Origin: Foliimonas ilicis | GTDB lineage: Bacteria; Pseudomonadota; Alphaproteobacteria; Rhizobiales; Rhizobiaceae | Direction of reading: 5' to 3' | Length of the DNA stretch: 64,000 bases | NCBI RefSeq assembly: GCF_039939195.1 | Contig: NZ_JBDUUH010000002.1 | Coordinates: forward strand, 124,001-188,000 | Part shown: positions 16,133-24,345 of the stretch, in pieces | Layout of the letters: each line of letters starts with the position of its first letter | Position numbering within the stretch: position 1 is the first letter of the stretch | The notes under the pieces: model-generated | What the model was told of the DNA's origin: nothing | Database searches by the model: none | Seen by the model: the letters and a program-made list of their open reading frames with translations, nothing else | Translations under genes and position numbers: made by a program

Positions 16133-16229
16133 TGCAAAATTTCCTGGAGCGCTTTAATCGGGCGGACAATCTGTCTAAAGCTTGCTGCGCCTCAAAGCGC
16201 TAGATCCCGGTTTTGTAGTAGGTGATTTC

Positions 16230-16526
16230 ATGCATCAAGCTATCTGCTTTGCCGTTCTTCTCACCGTTGCAGTTCTGCTTAACGCGCCACTCGCCGCCAG
16301 GATGGCGACTGATGGAAATTGGGGTGAGGCAGTTGGCCGGTTGTTTTTCGGGCCAGCCGTCTTTTTCTACATCGTTCATTCGGTGATCTACTACGCCGTG
16401 CGCATCTTGCGCGGGCCAGCGGCGGTCGCGAACTATGCCGCCTCCAAGCTGAACTACATCGCCCTCGTTATCAGCTTGCTCGGCATCCTCGGCGCTGTCG
16501 CGCAACGCGTGACACCGGCGATTTAG
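16230..16526 (+). CDS. Membrane protein, hypothetical
   Basis: Encodes 98 residues from ATG 16230 with AGGTGA upstream; the longer frame starting at 16182 is not supported. It has three hydrophobic segments (about 3-20, 37-57 and 73-93). The second, GRLFFGPAVFFYIVHSVIYYAV, is aromatic-rich. Function unknown. A bidirectional terminator follows. Confidence 0.65.
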   Translation: MHQAICFAVLLTVAVLLNAPLAARMATDGNWGEAVGRLFFGPAVFFYIVHSVIYYAVRILRGPAAVANYAASKLNYIALVISLLGILGAVAQRVTPAI

Positions 16527-16555
16527 AAGAGTCTGGCGCGCACTCCTGTTGCTAC

Positions 16556-16585
16556 AAAAAAGCCCCGCAATTGCGGGGCTTTTTG
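16556..16585. terminator. Bidirectional Rho-independent terminator
   Basis: A perfect ten-base-pair hairpin AGCCCCGCAA/TTGCGGGGCT (16561-16580), flanked by five A on the left and five T on the right. It serves both the plus-strand membrane gene and the minus-strand lipoprotein gene. Confidence 0.92.
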
Positions 16586-16604
16586 TTTTGCGAAAAGCTG
16601 TCGA

Positions 16605-17261
16605 TCAGGTGAGCGGGGAAAGCTGGATTTCCACGCGGCGGTTCTGCGCCTTGCCTGCCTCGGTGGCATTCGATGCGACCGGACGCGACGGGCCGAAGCC
16701 AGTGACGGCGAAGCGGCGTGGATCGATGCCCTGCGAGTTCAGATAATTCGCCACCGAAAGCGCGCGGCGCTGCGACAGATCGAAATTGTAGGATTCGCTG
16801 CCGGTGGAATCGGTGTGCCCGTAGACATCGACCAGCGTGCGGTTGAACTTCTTCACCACCAGGGCGACCGAATTCAGAGTCTGATAGAAGCCTGACGAGA
16901 CCTGATCCTGATCGGTGCCGAAGGTGATGTTGGACGGCATGTTGAGGATGATCTGATCGCCTGCGCGTGTGACGCTGACGCCGGTGCCCTGAAGCTGCTG
17001 GCGCAGTTCGGATTCCTGCTGGTCCATATAGCCGCCGACCGCACCGCCTGCGAGTGCGCCAACGCCTGCACCGATGAGAACGGCATTGCGCTGAGCATTC
17101 TTGCTTCCGCCGACTGCGAGGCCTGCAAGAGCGCCGAGACCGGCACCGAGTGCAGCACCACCAGCCGTGTTCGATACCTTCTGCTCGCCCGTATATGGAT
17201 CGGTCGTGCAGGCGCTTACCATTGCGGTCGCCGCGATAACGGCGATCAATTGTTTCTTCAT
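16605..17261 (-). CDS. OmpA-family outer-membrane lipoprotein, YiaD-like
   Basis: Encodes 218 residues from ATG 17261 with AGAGGG upstream. A lipoprotein signal ends in the lipobox VSAC (cysteine at about residue 18). A glycine-zipper region rich in Gly and Ala (about 32-75) follows, then an OmpA peptidoglycan-binding domain (about 105-215) with VDVYGHTDSTGSESYN and LSQRRALSVANYL plus the terminal NRRVEI. This is the YiaD/OmpA-like architecture: a lipid anchor, membrane-associated glycine zippers, then non-covalent peptidoglycan binding. Confidence 0.9.
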   Translation of the reverse strand: MKKQLIAVIAATAMVSACTTDPYTGEQKVSNTAGGAALGAGLGALAGLAVGGSKNAQRNAVLIGAGVGALAGGAVGGYMDQQESELRQQLQGTGVSVTRAGDQIILNMPSNITFGTDQDQVSSGFYQTLNSVALVVKKFNRTLVDVYGHTDSTGSESYNFDLSQRRALSVANYLNSQGIDPRRFAVTGFGPSRPVASNATEAGKAQNRRVEIQLSPLT

Positions 17262-17413
17262 GCGATCATCCCTCTTTAAAAAACTCGCTCCAGGACTGAA
17301 AAAAGCGAATCCCAACGGTCCCTTTAGCCGCTTCTAACACAAAATACGGCGAAAACCGGAACGGAAAGGCGCAGTCCCTCACGATTGCTTTCAGAGGTTC
17401 GTTTTCGCAAGGT

Positions 17414-17788
17414 TTACCAGAGGTTTTTACCGTCGATCGTCGTCACCTCGACCCCATCGAGATCGAAGTCGTCGAACAGGCGCGCATTGACGGCGATTTG
17501 CGGGTTGTCGTAGTTCGCAGTACCGGTCGACCAATCGGGGGTTTCGGTAAAAGTCGTGCACCCGCAAATGCCGCAAAAATTGTGTTTCACCGCTTTTGTC
17601 TGCCAGCGATAGGTCGCGACGTTTTCCTGCAGCGTCTGGAGATGGAAATCCGCAACCGGATAATAAGCCCATAAGGCGCCGCGCTTGGAGCAGATCGAGC
17701 AGGTGCATCGAACGACCTGCTCCGGCACCTCGGCGACTTCGAACACCGTCGCCTTGCAATGACAACTTCCCTGCAGTCTCATGGGCAT
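17414..17788 (-). CDS. GFA-family zinc protein
   Basis: Encodes 124 residues with the cysteine pattern of the glutathione-dependent formaldehyde-activating (GFA) family: CHC near residue 9, CTCSIC near 28 and CGICG near 72. These cysteines bind structural and catalytic zinc. Most GFA relatives have no proven link to formaldehyde, so only the fold is claimed. An alternative start two codons later is possible. Confidence 0.88.
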   Translation of the reverse strand: MPMRLQGSCHCKATVFEVAEVPEQVVRCTCSICSKRGALWAYYPVADFHLQTLQENVATYRWQTKAVKHNFCGICGCTTFTETPDWSTGTANYDNPQIAVNARLFDDFDLDGVEVTTIDGKNLW

Positions 17789-17853
17789 CTCCTTCTGGGT
17801 AGCCGCAGACTATGACAGTGGTCCTGACAGCTACCTGTCAGGATTTGTGCAGA

Positions 17854-18453
17854 TCAGTTTCTGGTCGGTACGATTTCGCCGATCGTGTCCGTCTCATCGT
17901 CGGGGACATCCTCGTTCGGCTCCTCCTCTGGCAGCAGAACGAGTTCTTCCTCCACGTCGAATTTCGGTTCGTCCGGCACAATCTCGTGATACTCCGGTTC
18001 GAGAATCGCAGCTTCGGGTTCCACAGCAGCGGGCGGCGTCTGAGTGCCGGACTTTTCGCGTGCGAACCAATCGACGATCATCGGCATGTTCTTTTCGAAA
18101 CCGCCGGGAATGAAGACATTCAACAGCCCAGCACGCGCCTCGCTGCGATTCTCGAAATCGTGGAGCGTGTTTGCCGGGATCATGATGAAGGAGCCGGTTG
18201 GCGCGTCATACCATGTCGCACCGACCAAAATGCTGGCCGTGCCTTCGACCACGAAGAACAGTTCGTCATTTTCCTCATGCAAATGCGCGCCCGGCCCTTT
18301 CGAACCGGGATCAAGCCACCATTCGGAAACGGAATAACGATCCTGCGTTTCGGGACCATCGGCCTTGAAGATCGCGGTCATCGTGCCGCAATCATAGCCT
18401 CGTCCCTGCCCCAGACCCAACATGACCGGGCTGCGCTCTGCGCCTGTACTCAA
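17854..18453 (-). CDS. Cupin-domain protein with an acidic C-terminal tail
   Basis: Encodes 199 residues. Residues 30-125 form a single cupin: the first motif GPGAHLHEENDELFFVVEG carries two histidines and a glutamate for metal binding, and the second motif contains IPANTLHDFEN. Residues 140-199 are strongly acidic and proline-rich and look disordered. The reaction is unknown; relatives bind metals or act on small polar substrates. It follows prfB on the same strand after a hairpin. Confidence 0.85.
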   Translation of the reverse strand: MSTGAERSPVMLGLGQGRGYDCGTMTAIFKADGPETQDRYSVSEWWLDPGSKGPGAHLHEENDELFFVVEGTASILVGATWYDAPTGSFIMIPANTLHDFENRSEARAGLLNVFIPGGFEKNMPMIVDWFAREKSGTQTPPAAVEPEAAILEPEYHEIVPDEPKFDVEEELVLLPEEEPNEDVPDDETDTIGEIVPTRN

Positions 18454-18511
18454 CGTCGCCTCCTTTGAAATTCAGGAAAGCATAACGCCGCAACAGGCTT
18501 TTTGTTGTCAC

Positions 18512-18534
18512 GGCGGAGCTATTCTAGCTCCGCC
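18512..18534 (-). terminator. Perfect hairpin between prfB and the cupin gene
   Basis: GGCGGAGCTA (18512-18521) pairs perfectly with TAGCTCCGCC (18525-18534) around a three-base loop, nine bases past the prfB stop. No strong T-run follows, so it may be a weak terminator or an RNA-stabilising end. Confidence 0.5.
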
Positions 18535-18542
18535 ATGCAACA

Positions 18543-19674
18543 TCAATCAATGTCGGCTATCGGTTCGGACGAATTGCCCTCGATGCGCTGCGAAAGCGAC
18601 GCTTCCATGAAGTCGTCGAGATCGCCATCAAGCACGCCTTGCGGGTTCGTGCTTTCAACGCCGGTGCGCAGATCCTTCACGAGCTGATACGGCTGCAGCA
18701 CGTAGGAGCGGATCTGGTGGCCCCAGCCGATGTCGGTCTTGGAGGCCGCTTCCGCGTTGGTTTTTTCTTCGCGCTTCTTGAGTTCGGCCTCATAGAGACG
18801 GGCGCGCAGCATGTTCCATGCGGTTGCGCGGTTCTTGTGCTGCGAACGCTCTTGCTGACAGGCAACGACGATGCCGGTCGCGATATGCGTGATGCGCACC
18901 GCGGAATCGGTCGTGTTGACGTGCTGACCGCCTGCGCCCGATGCGCGATATGTGTCGATGCGCACATCGGACTCGTTGACGTCGATGTCGATCGTGTCGT
19001 CGATCTGCGGGTAGACCCAGACGCTGGCAAACGACGTGTGACGACGCGCATTGCTGTCGTAAGGCGAAATGCGAACGAGGCGATGAACGCCGGATTCGGT
19101 CTTCAGCCAGCCATAGGCATTGTGGCCCTTGACCAGCAGCGTTGCGGATTTGATGCCCGCTTCTTCGCCGTCATGGATTTCCAGAAGTTCGACCTTGAAG
19201 CGGCGACGCTCGGCCCAGCGCGTATACATGCGCAGAAGCATGGAAGCCCAATCCTGGCTTTCCGTGCCGCCGGCACCGGCATGCACTTCGACGTAAGTGT
19301 CGTTGGAATCGGCTTCGCCCGACAGCAGCGTTTCGATCTGGCGCGCCTTGATCTCGCCGCCGAGCGAACGGATTGCCGTTTCAGCTTCGGAAACGACATC
19401 GGCGTCGCCCTCTTCCTCGCCGAGTTCGATCAGGCCGATATTGTCTTCAAGCGACTGGGAAAGCGCCTTGATGGCGGTGGTGCTGTCTTCAAGGCCCTGG
19501 CGTTCGCGCATCAGCTTCTGCGCTTCGGTCGAGTCGTTCCAAAGGGTTGGATCTTCGGAGCGCATGTTCAGGTAATCAAGACGTTTTAGCGCCTGATCCC
19601 AGTCAAAGATGCCTCCTCAGCAGGGCAATGGCCTGCCTGATTTCGTCGATAATATTCTGGGTTTCCGCGCGCAT
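18543..19674 (-). CDS. prfB: Peptide chain release factor 2 (+1 frameshift)
   Basis: RF2 releases polypeptides at UGA and UAA. The gene starts at ATG 19674 and reads 23 codons to an in-frame TGA at 19603-19605; after a +1 shift it continues to 18543, giving about 376 residues. The long second frame contains the recognition tripeptide region (SPYDSNARRHTSF, about 203) and the catalytic GGQ (about 248-250, in GAGGQHVNTTDSAV). The frameshift site is the classical one (AGGAGG, CTT, TGA, C). An annotation starting at 19565 would miss the first 36 residues and the control element. Confidence 0.95.
19602..19617 (-). promoter_or_regulatory. Programmed +1 frameshift site of prfB
   Basis: On the minus strand, AGGAGG (19617-19612) is followed by CAT, CTT, TGA and C. 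This is the known RF2 autoregulatory arrangement: an internal Shine-Dalgarno three bases before CTT, a slippery CTT and a UGA followed by C. When RF2 is scarce the ribosome pauses at UGA and shifts to GAC, so RF2 level controls its own synthesis. Confidence 0.95.
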
Positions 19675-19755
19675 GGCTGGACGAATTTTCCGTTTTTATG
19701 AAAGGTTTTTCTCGGTCGGCGCGGACCATAGGGATGGTGCCGCCCACTGTAAAGT

Positions 19756-19796
19756 GAAATGGCCCCGGCTTTTCCAAAGAAAGCCGGGGCCATTTC
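19756..19796 (-). terminator. Strong hairpin terminator of mrcA
   Basis: A perfect 16-bp stem (19756-19771 with 19781-19796, core GGCCCCGGCTT/AAGCCGGGGCC), 12 bases beyond the mrcA stop. Downstream on the minus strand the sequence is only moderately T-rich. Confidence 0.75.
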
Positions 19797-19807
19797 GATC
19801 CGTTCGA

Positions 19808-22267
19808 CTAGTAGAGGCCGCCGCCGCCTTCGATGATGGCTTTGTTGGCCTGCGGAGAGAGCGTATCGCCATATCCGCCGCCGCTTTCCTCATCACCCAT
19901 GCCGATGACCCAGTAGCTGTCAGCCGGGCCGGTGCCGGGCTTGAAAGCTTCCATGATCGTTCCGGCTTCGCCTTCACGCGCCTGCATGCCGGTTTTGCGG
20001 TTGATGGCGATCTGCTTCATGCCGTCCGGCACCTTGAATTCGACGGGCGGGACGCCTTCGAGCGCCTCGGCAATGAACTGCTTGAAGATCGGAGCCGAAA
20101 GACCGCCGCCGGTCGTGCCCTTGCCGAGCGACTGCGGCTTGTCGAAGCCGACATAGAGGCCGACGACCAGATTGGGCGTGTAGCCCATGAACCAAGCGTC
20201 CTTCTCGTCATTCGTCGTTCCGGTCTTGCCGGCGATCGGACGCTTGAGTTCCTGCAGGGTGGTGGCCGTTCCGCGAATGACAACGCCTTCCATCATCGAG
20301 GTGATCTGGTAGGCGGTCATCGGATCGAGCACCTGCTCGGCATTGTCGATCAATTCAGGTTCGGCCTGATTGCTCCAATCGGTAGCGACACAGCCCTCGC
20401 AACCGCGCTCATCATGCTTGAACACGGTCTTGCCGTAGCGGTCCTGAATGCGGTCGATAAGCGATGGCTTGATCTGACGTCCGCCATTGGCCATGACCGA
20501 ATAGGCCGAAACCATGCGCATGACGGTCGTTTCGCCGGAACCGAGCGACATTGCGATATGCGGCGGCATCTTGTCGTAGACGCCGAAACGCTCTGCATAT
20601 TCGGCAACCAGCGGCATTCCCATGTCGTTGGCAAGGCGAACGGTCATAAGGTTACGCGAGCGCTCGATACCGGCGCGCAAGGTCGATGGACCTGCGGCCT
20701 TGCCGTCATAGTTCTTCGGCGACCAGCTCGTCGTGCCGATATGGATGGTGATCGGCCCGTCCATAATGACGGATGCAGGCGTATAGCCATTGTCGAGCGC
20801 TGCTGCGTAGACGAACGGCTTGAAGGACGAGCCCGGCTGACGCATTGCCTGCGTCGCGCGGTTGAACTCCGACTGCGCGAACGAGAAGCCGCCGACCATG
20901 GCCAGAACACGGCCCGTATGCGGATCCATAGCGACCATGCCGCCGGATACTTCCGGTGGCTGACGCAACAGATAATCGGTTTCCGAGCCGCCTTTTTTCT
21001 CGACATAGATCACGTCGCCAGCCTTGACGACGTCGCCCGGCGAATTTGCGCGCACACGCTTGCCATCGACCATGTGGCGCATGGCCCAGCTCATATCGTC
21101 GGTGGCGATGAAACCCTTTTCACGCTCCTCGACCAGACTGCCGGACGCCTCACGCTTCGGCTGCAAGCCGATGGAAAGGCCCTGCGCCGAGCTTTCGAGA
21201 ACGACGGCGAGACGCCATTCGGGCACATCGTCGAGACCCTTGATCTCGCCGAGCGGAACGCCCCAATCGCCCGAAGCGTCGATGCTTTCCTTCGGCCCGC
21301 GATAACCGCGCAGCGTATCGTATTTCATCAGACCGTTCTGCATGGCCTTGCGGGCGATGCGCTGCATCTTCGGGTCGATGGTCGTGCGAACGGACAGGCC
21401 ACCCTCGTAAAGTGCGTTCTCGCCATATCGCGAGATGATCGAGCGGCGGACCTCTTCGGTAAAGTACTCGCCGGCGAACAGATAGCTGCCGCCACGGCGC
21501 GGCGTGACGCCGAGAGGCTCGGCCTTGGCCTTGTCGCCTTCTTCGCGTGATACGTAGCCGTTCTCGACCATCTGATCGACGACCCAGTTGCGGCGTTCGA
21601 TGGCGCGGTCGGTGTGACGGAACGGATGGTAGTTGGAAGGACCGCGCGGCAAGGCTGCGAGATAAGCCACTTCGGATACGGTCAGTTCGTTTACGGATTT
21701 GTCGAAATAGGTGAGCGCGGCACCGGCGATACCATATGAGCCGAGGCCGAAGAAAATCTCGTTCAGATAGAGTTCGAGAATGCGATCCTTGGAATAGGCC
21801 TGCTCGATGCGGAACGCGAGAACCATCTCGCGCACCTTACGCTCGATGGTCTGGTCGGATGAGAGAAGGAAGTTCTTCGCAACCTGCTGCGTGATGGTGG
21901 ACGCACCGACAGGCCGCCTGCCCGACCCCATATTGCGCGCATTGACGATGATCGCGCGGCCAAGACCGGTGATGTCGATACCTGGGTGATTGTAGAAATT
22001 CTTGTCTTCGGCTGAAAGGAACGCGGCTTTCACACGGTCCGGAATGGCCTGAATGGGCAGATAAAGGCGTCTTTCACGCGCGAATTCGGCCATCAAAGCA
22101 CCATCCGAAGCGTGGATGCGCGTCGTTACCGGCGGCTCGTAATTGGCGAGCACCTCATAATCGGGCAAATCCTTCGACAGTTGCGCAAGATAGATCGCAA
22201 CGCCGCCAGCAACCAGCAATGCCAGTGCCGTTCCGATCCCGAAAAAATAACCAATAAGACGAATCAT
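19808..22267 (-). CDS. mrcA: Penicillin-binding protein 1A, bifunctional
   Basis: An 819-residue class A penicillin-binding protein that polymerises glycan and cross-links peptidoglycan. One N-terminal membrane segment (about 4-28) precedes the glycosyltransferase domain (AEDKNFYNHPGID, GASTITQQVAKN, RKVREMVLAFRIE) and the transpeptidase domain with the SxxK motif in RQPGSSFKPF, the SxN-like SRN region and KTGTT. An OB-type insert lies between them. It is separated by 204 bp from the amidase gene upstream; that gap should hold its promoter. Confidence 0.95.
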   Translation of the reverse strand: MIRLIGYFFGIGTALALLVAGGVAIYLAQLSKDLPDYEVLANYEPPVTTRIHASDGALMAEFARERRLYLPIQAIPDRVKAAFLSAEDKNFYNHPGIDITGLGRAIIVNARNMGSGRRPVGASTITQQVAKNFLLSSDQTIERKVREMVLAFRIEQAYSKDRILELYLNEIFFGLGSYGIAGAALTYFDKSVNELTVSEVAYLAALPRGPSNYHPFRHTDRAIERRNWVVDQMVENGYVSREEGDKAKAEPLGVTPRRGGSYLFAGEYFTEEVRRSIISRYGENALYEGGLSVRTTIDPKMQRIARKAMQNGLMKYDTLRGYRGPKESIDASGDWGVPLGEIKGLDDVPEWRLAVVLESSAQGLSIGLQPKREASGSLVEEREKGFIATDDMSWAMRHMVDGKRVRANSPGDVVKAGDVIYVEKKGGSETDYLLRQPPEVSGGMVAMDPHTGRVLAMVGGFSFAQSEFNRATQAMRQPGSSFKPFVYAAALDNGYTPASVIMDGPITIHIGTTSWSPKNYDGKAAGPSTLRAGIERSRNLMTVRLANDMGMPLVAEYAERFGVYDKMPPHIAMSLGSGETTVMRMVSAYSVMANGGRQIKPSLIDRIQDRYGKTVFKHDERGCEGCVATDWSNQAEPELIDNAEQVLDPMTAYQITSMMEGVVIRGTATTLQELKRPIAGKTGTTNDEKDAWFMGYTPNLVVGLYVGFDKPQSLGKGTTGGGLSAPIFKQFIAEALEGVPPVEFKVPDGMKQIAINRKTGMQAREGEAGTIMEAFKPGTGPADSYWVIGMGDEESGGGYGDTLSPQANKAIIEGGGGLY

Positions 22268-22471
22268 GCCCGCTCCAGTACATGGTTCGGGAATTCCTCT
22301 GCAAAAACAGGGCCGACCGCAAGCCGTTTGGTCATTTCCAGAACCTTAATTGCCCACCCATGTAGCGCCGATGTGGGCAAAATGCGGCATTAAAGTCGAT
22401 GCAAGCCGAATATTCCTATTTCTATAACATGGTGTTGTGCGAACGCAACGCTGCCTGAACACGCCATGATT

Positions 22472-23716
22472 TCAACCAGAAGTGCCTCTTTTTGCTGCGG
22501 CGAACGAGCCGATGGCTTTGGCGATGCTGTCGGCGGCCTTTTCGCGCCAGTCGGAACTGCGTAAAAGCTCTTCATCTTCCGGGTTCGACAGATAGCCGAG
22601 TTCGACCAGAACTGAGGGAACATCCGGCGCCCTCAGCACCCGGAAACCGGCAAAACGGTGCGGATTGTTGATGACGCCGATGGACTGGGCCAATTCCGTG
22701 ACGAGCGAACGCGCAAACCTGATCGAAAAACCATGTGTCTCGCGGCGGATGAGATCGACCAGAATGTCGGCGACCTCGTGGTTCTCGTCTTCGATCTGAA
22801 TACCGGCAAGCTGATCGGACAGGTTTTCGCGGATAGCGGTTGCGGCAGCTTCTGCGTCGGATGCCCTGTCGGACACGGTGTAGACGGTTGCGCCCCGCAG
22901 GCCCTTCACATTGATCGTATCGGCATGAATGGAGATGAAGAGATCGGCATCGTGCTGGCGGGCAATGCGGACACGATCGTCAAGACGCAAAAACTGGTCG
23001 CCATCGCGCGTCATCTGGACGTTGTATTTGCCGATCGACTCCAGCTTTTTCCTAAGTTCGAGGCCAAAGGCCAGCGTAATCGTCTTTTCAACGGTGCCGT
23101 TCCGTCCTTCCGCACCGCCATCTATGCCGCCATGGCCGGGATCGATGACGATGGTGAATGGCCGCGCGGCTTCGCTTGCCGGACGCCCGACCCTGTCGTG
23201 CTTGTCGGCCGAAACGGTCGAACTGGTCGTTTGCGACTGAACAGCGAGCGCCTCCTCGAATTCGCGTTCGGATGCGGCAGCAATGTCGGCCACCAAACGG
23301 TAGCCTTCCGAATTCTCGTTTTGGATGACGTCCAGTTTTTCGACGTTGAACGGCCCCTTGGTCGACAGGATGAGGCGTGTGCTTGCCCCCTCAAGGCGTC
23401 CGTAGCGGACCATCTTCACGAGGCCCCGCGCTTTCAAATCCTTCGAATCGAACTTCACCCTGGTTTCGGGCATGTCGATGACCAGACGGTGCGGACCGCG
23501 CAGCAGGAACCATTTCACGTCCGGTTCCTGATCGAAATTGATGACCACGCGCATGCGCGTTGCATCACCTGCCATCTTGTAATCGACAGCCTCGATGGTT
23601 GCAGCATGTGCACCCAACGCACATATGAAACAGGTAAAGAGCGCAGCAAACAGAATGCGAATGCCTCGAAGCCCTTTCGGAACAGCGCGCTTTCCCATCA
23701 TTTCTGCGGCATACAT
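22472..23716 (-). CDS. amiC: N-acetylmuramoyl-L-alanine amidase, AmiC type
   Basis: Encodes 414 residues: a signal peptide (about 15-38, ending AHA), an AMIN domain (about 40-140, with VDYKMAGDATRMRVVINFD) and a zinc amidase_3 domain (about 180-405) with TIVIDPGHGGIDGGAEG, E in the KTITLAFGLELRKKL region, SIHADTIN and the late VLVELGYLSN glutamate. It cleaves the bond between glycan and stem peptide during cell separation. It lies divergent from rne and upstream of mrcA, a common Rhizobiales arrangement. Confidence 0.95.
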   Translation of the reverse strand: MYAAEMMGKRAVPKGLRGIRILFAALFTCFICALGAHAATIEAVDYKMAGDATRMRVVINFDQEPDVKWFLLRGPHRLVIDMPETRVKFDSKDLKARGLVKMVRYGRLEGASTRLILSTKGPFNVEKLDVIQNENSEGYRLVADIAAASEREFEEALAVQSQTTSSTVSADKHDRVGRPASEAARPFTIVIDPGHGGIDGGAEGRNGTVEKTITLAFGLELRKKLESIGKYNVQMTRDGDQFLRLDDRVRIARQHDADLFISIHADTINVKGLRGATVYTVSDRASDAEAAATAIRENLSDQLAGIQIEDENHEVADILVDLIRRETHGFSIRFARSLVTELAQSIGVINNPHRFAGFRVLRAPDVPSVLVELGYLSNPEDEELLRSSDWREKAADSIAKAIGSFAAAKRGTSG

Positions 23717-24345
23717 CGTGCAATTCCACCTGATTTTCAGATTCGGGCCGGCGCATTCAGGACCGGCTTTGCGTTAACAACTGCTAATCAAACAAGGTTA
23801 ATGGACCCTTTCGCCAATCAGACCGCATCATGCGGGTCTCAATTTGCCGGCATTTGAAATCGGGGTTGCTTTGAACCGCTGCAAATCATAAAAGCGAGAG
23901 TGGATCACTGCAATGCTAGCAGACTCCCTAATGCCATTCACGATGCTCTCACGAACATTGCAAGAGCGGCCTACCGGACAAACTGGCAAGGCGTAAGCTG
24001 GTCTCAACGAATTTCTTCAAGGTGATTCCGACAATCGGAGCCCTTAGCGTGAGGAAAACGGCCGGGGCAAAACTCCGCGCCGGCTCAGTACGAGCAAAAA
24101 ACAGCTGGTCCGGTTTTTTCCGGGCTTTGGTTCAAAATAAGGTCCGCAAGGTAACGCTTTGGCTTCAAGCGCTTCAAGGGACAGCTCCGCAGGATACCGC
24201 GCCATCTTGGCAGCGGGCGGATGGTCCATTGCGCTTCGCCAGCGGTCGGCGGCTACAAAATTATCCGGCACAATTTCAGCGGCTTCGCGGAGGCGGATTT
24301 CATCCCGCGCTCTGCCGCCCCCTTCTGCCGGAAGGAAACAAGATA
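23717..24345 (+). other. Intergenic and 5' leader region of rne (629 bp)
   Basis: No convincing protein is seen: the open frame upstream of the rne start is an extension without a ribosome binding site. The segment must hold the divergent promoters of amiC and rne and probably a long rne 5' UTR. Short complementary segments (for example around 24058-24098 and 24108-24130) suggest structure. In other bacteria the rne leader is a target of RNase E autoregulation. Confidence 0.5.

Noticed and set aside
19603..19605. In-frame TGA in prfB as a pseudogene or sequencing error
   Set aside because: The AGGAGG-CAT-CTT-TGA-C context is the known programmed frameshift, so the gene is functional.
19547..21550. 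Long plus-strand ORF opposite mrcA
   Set aside because: A GC-rich shadow of mrcA with no domain and no ribosome binding site.
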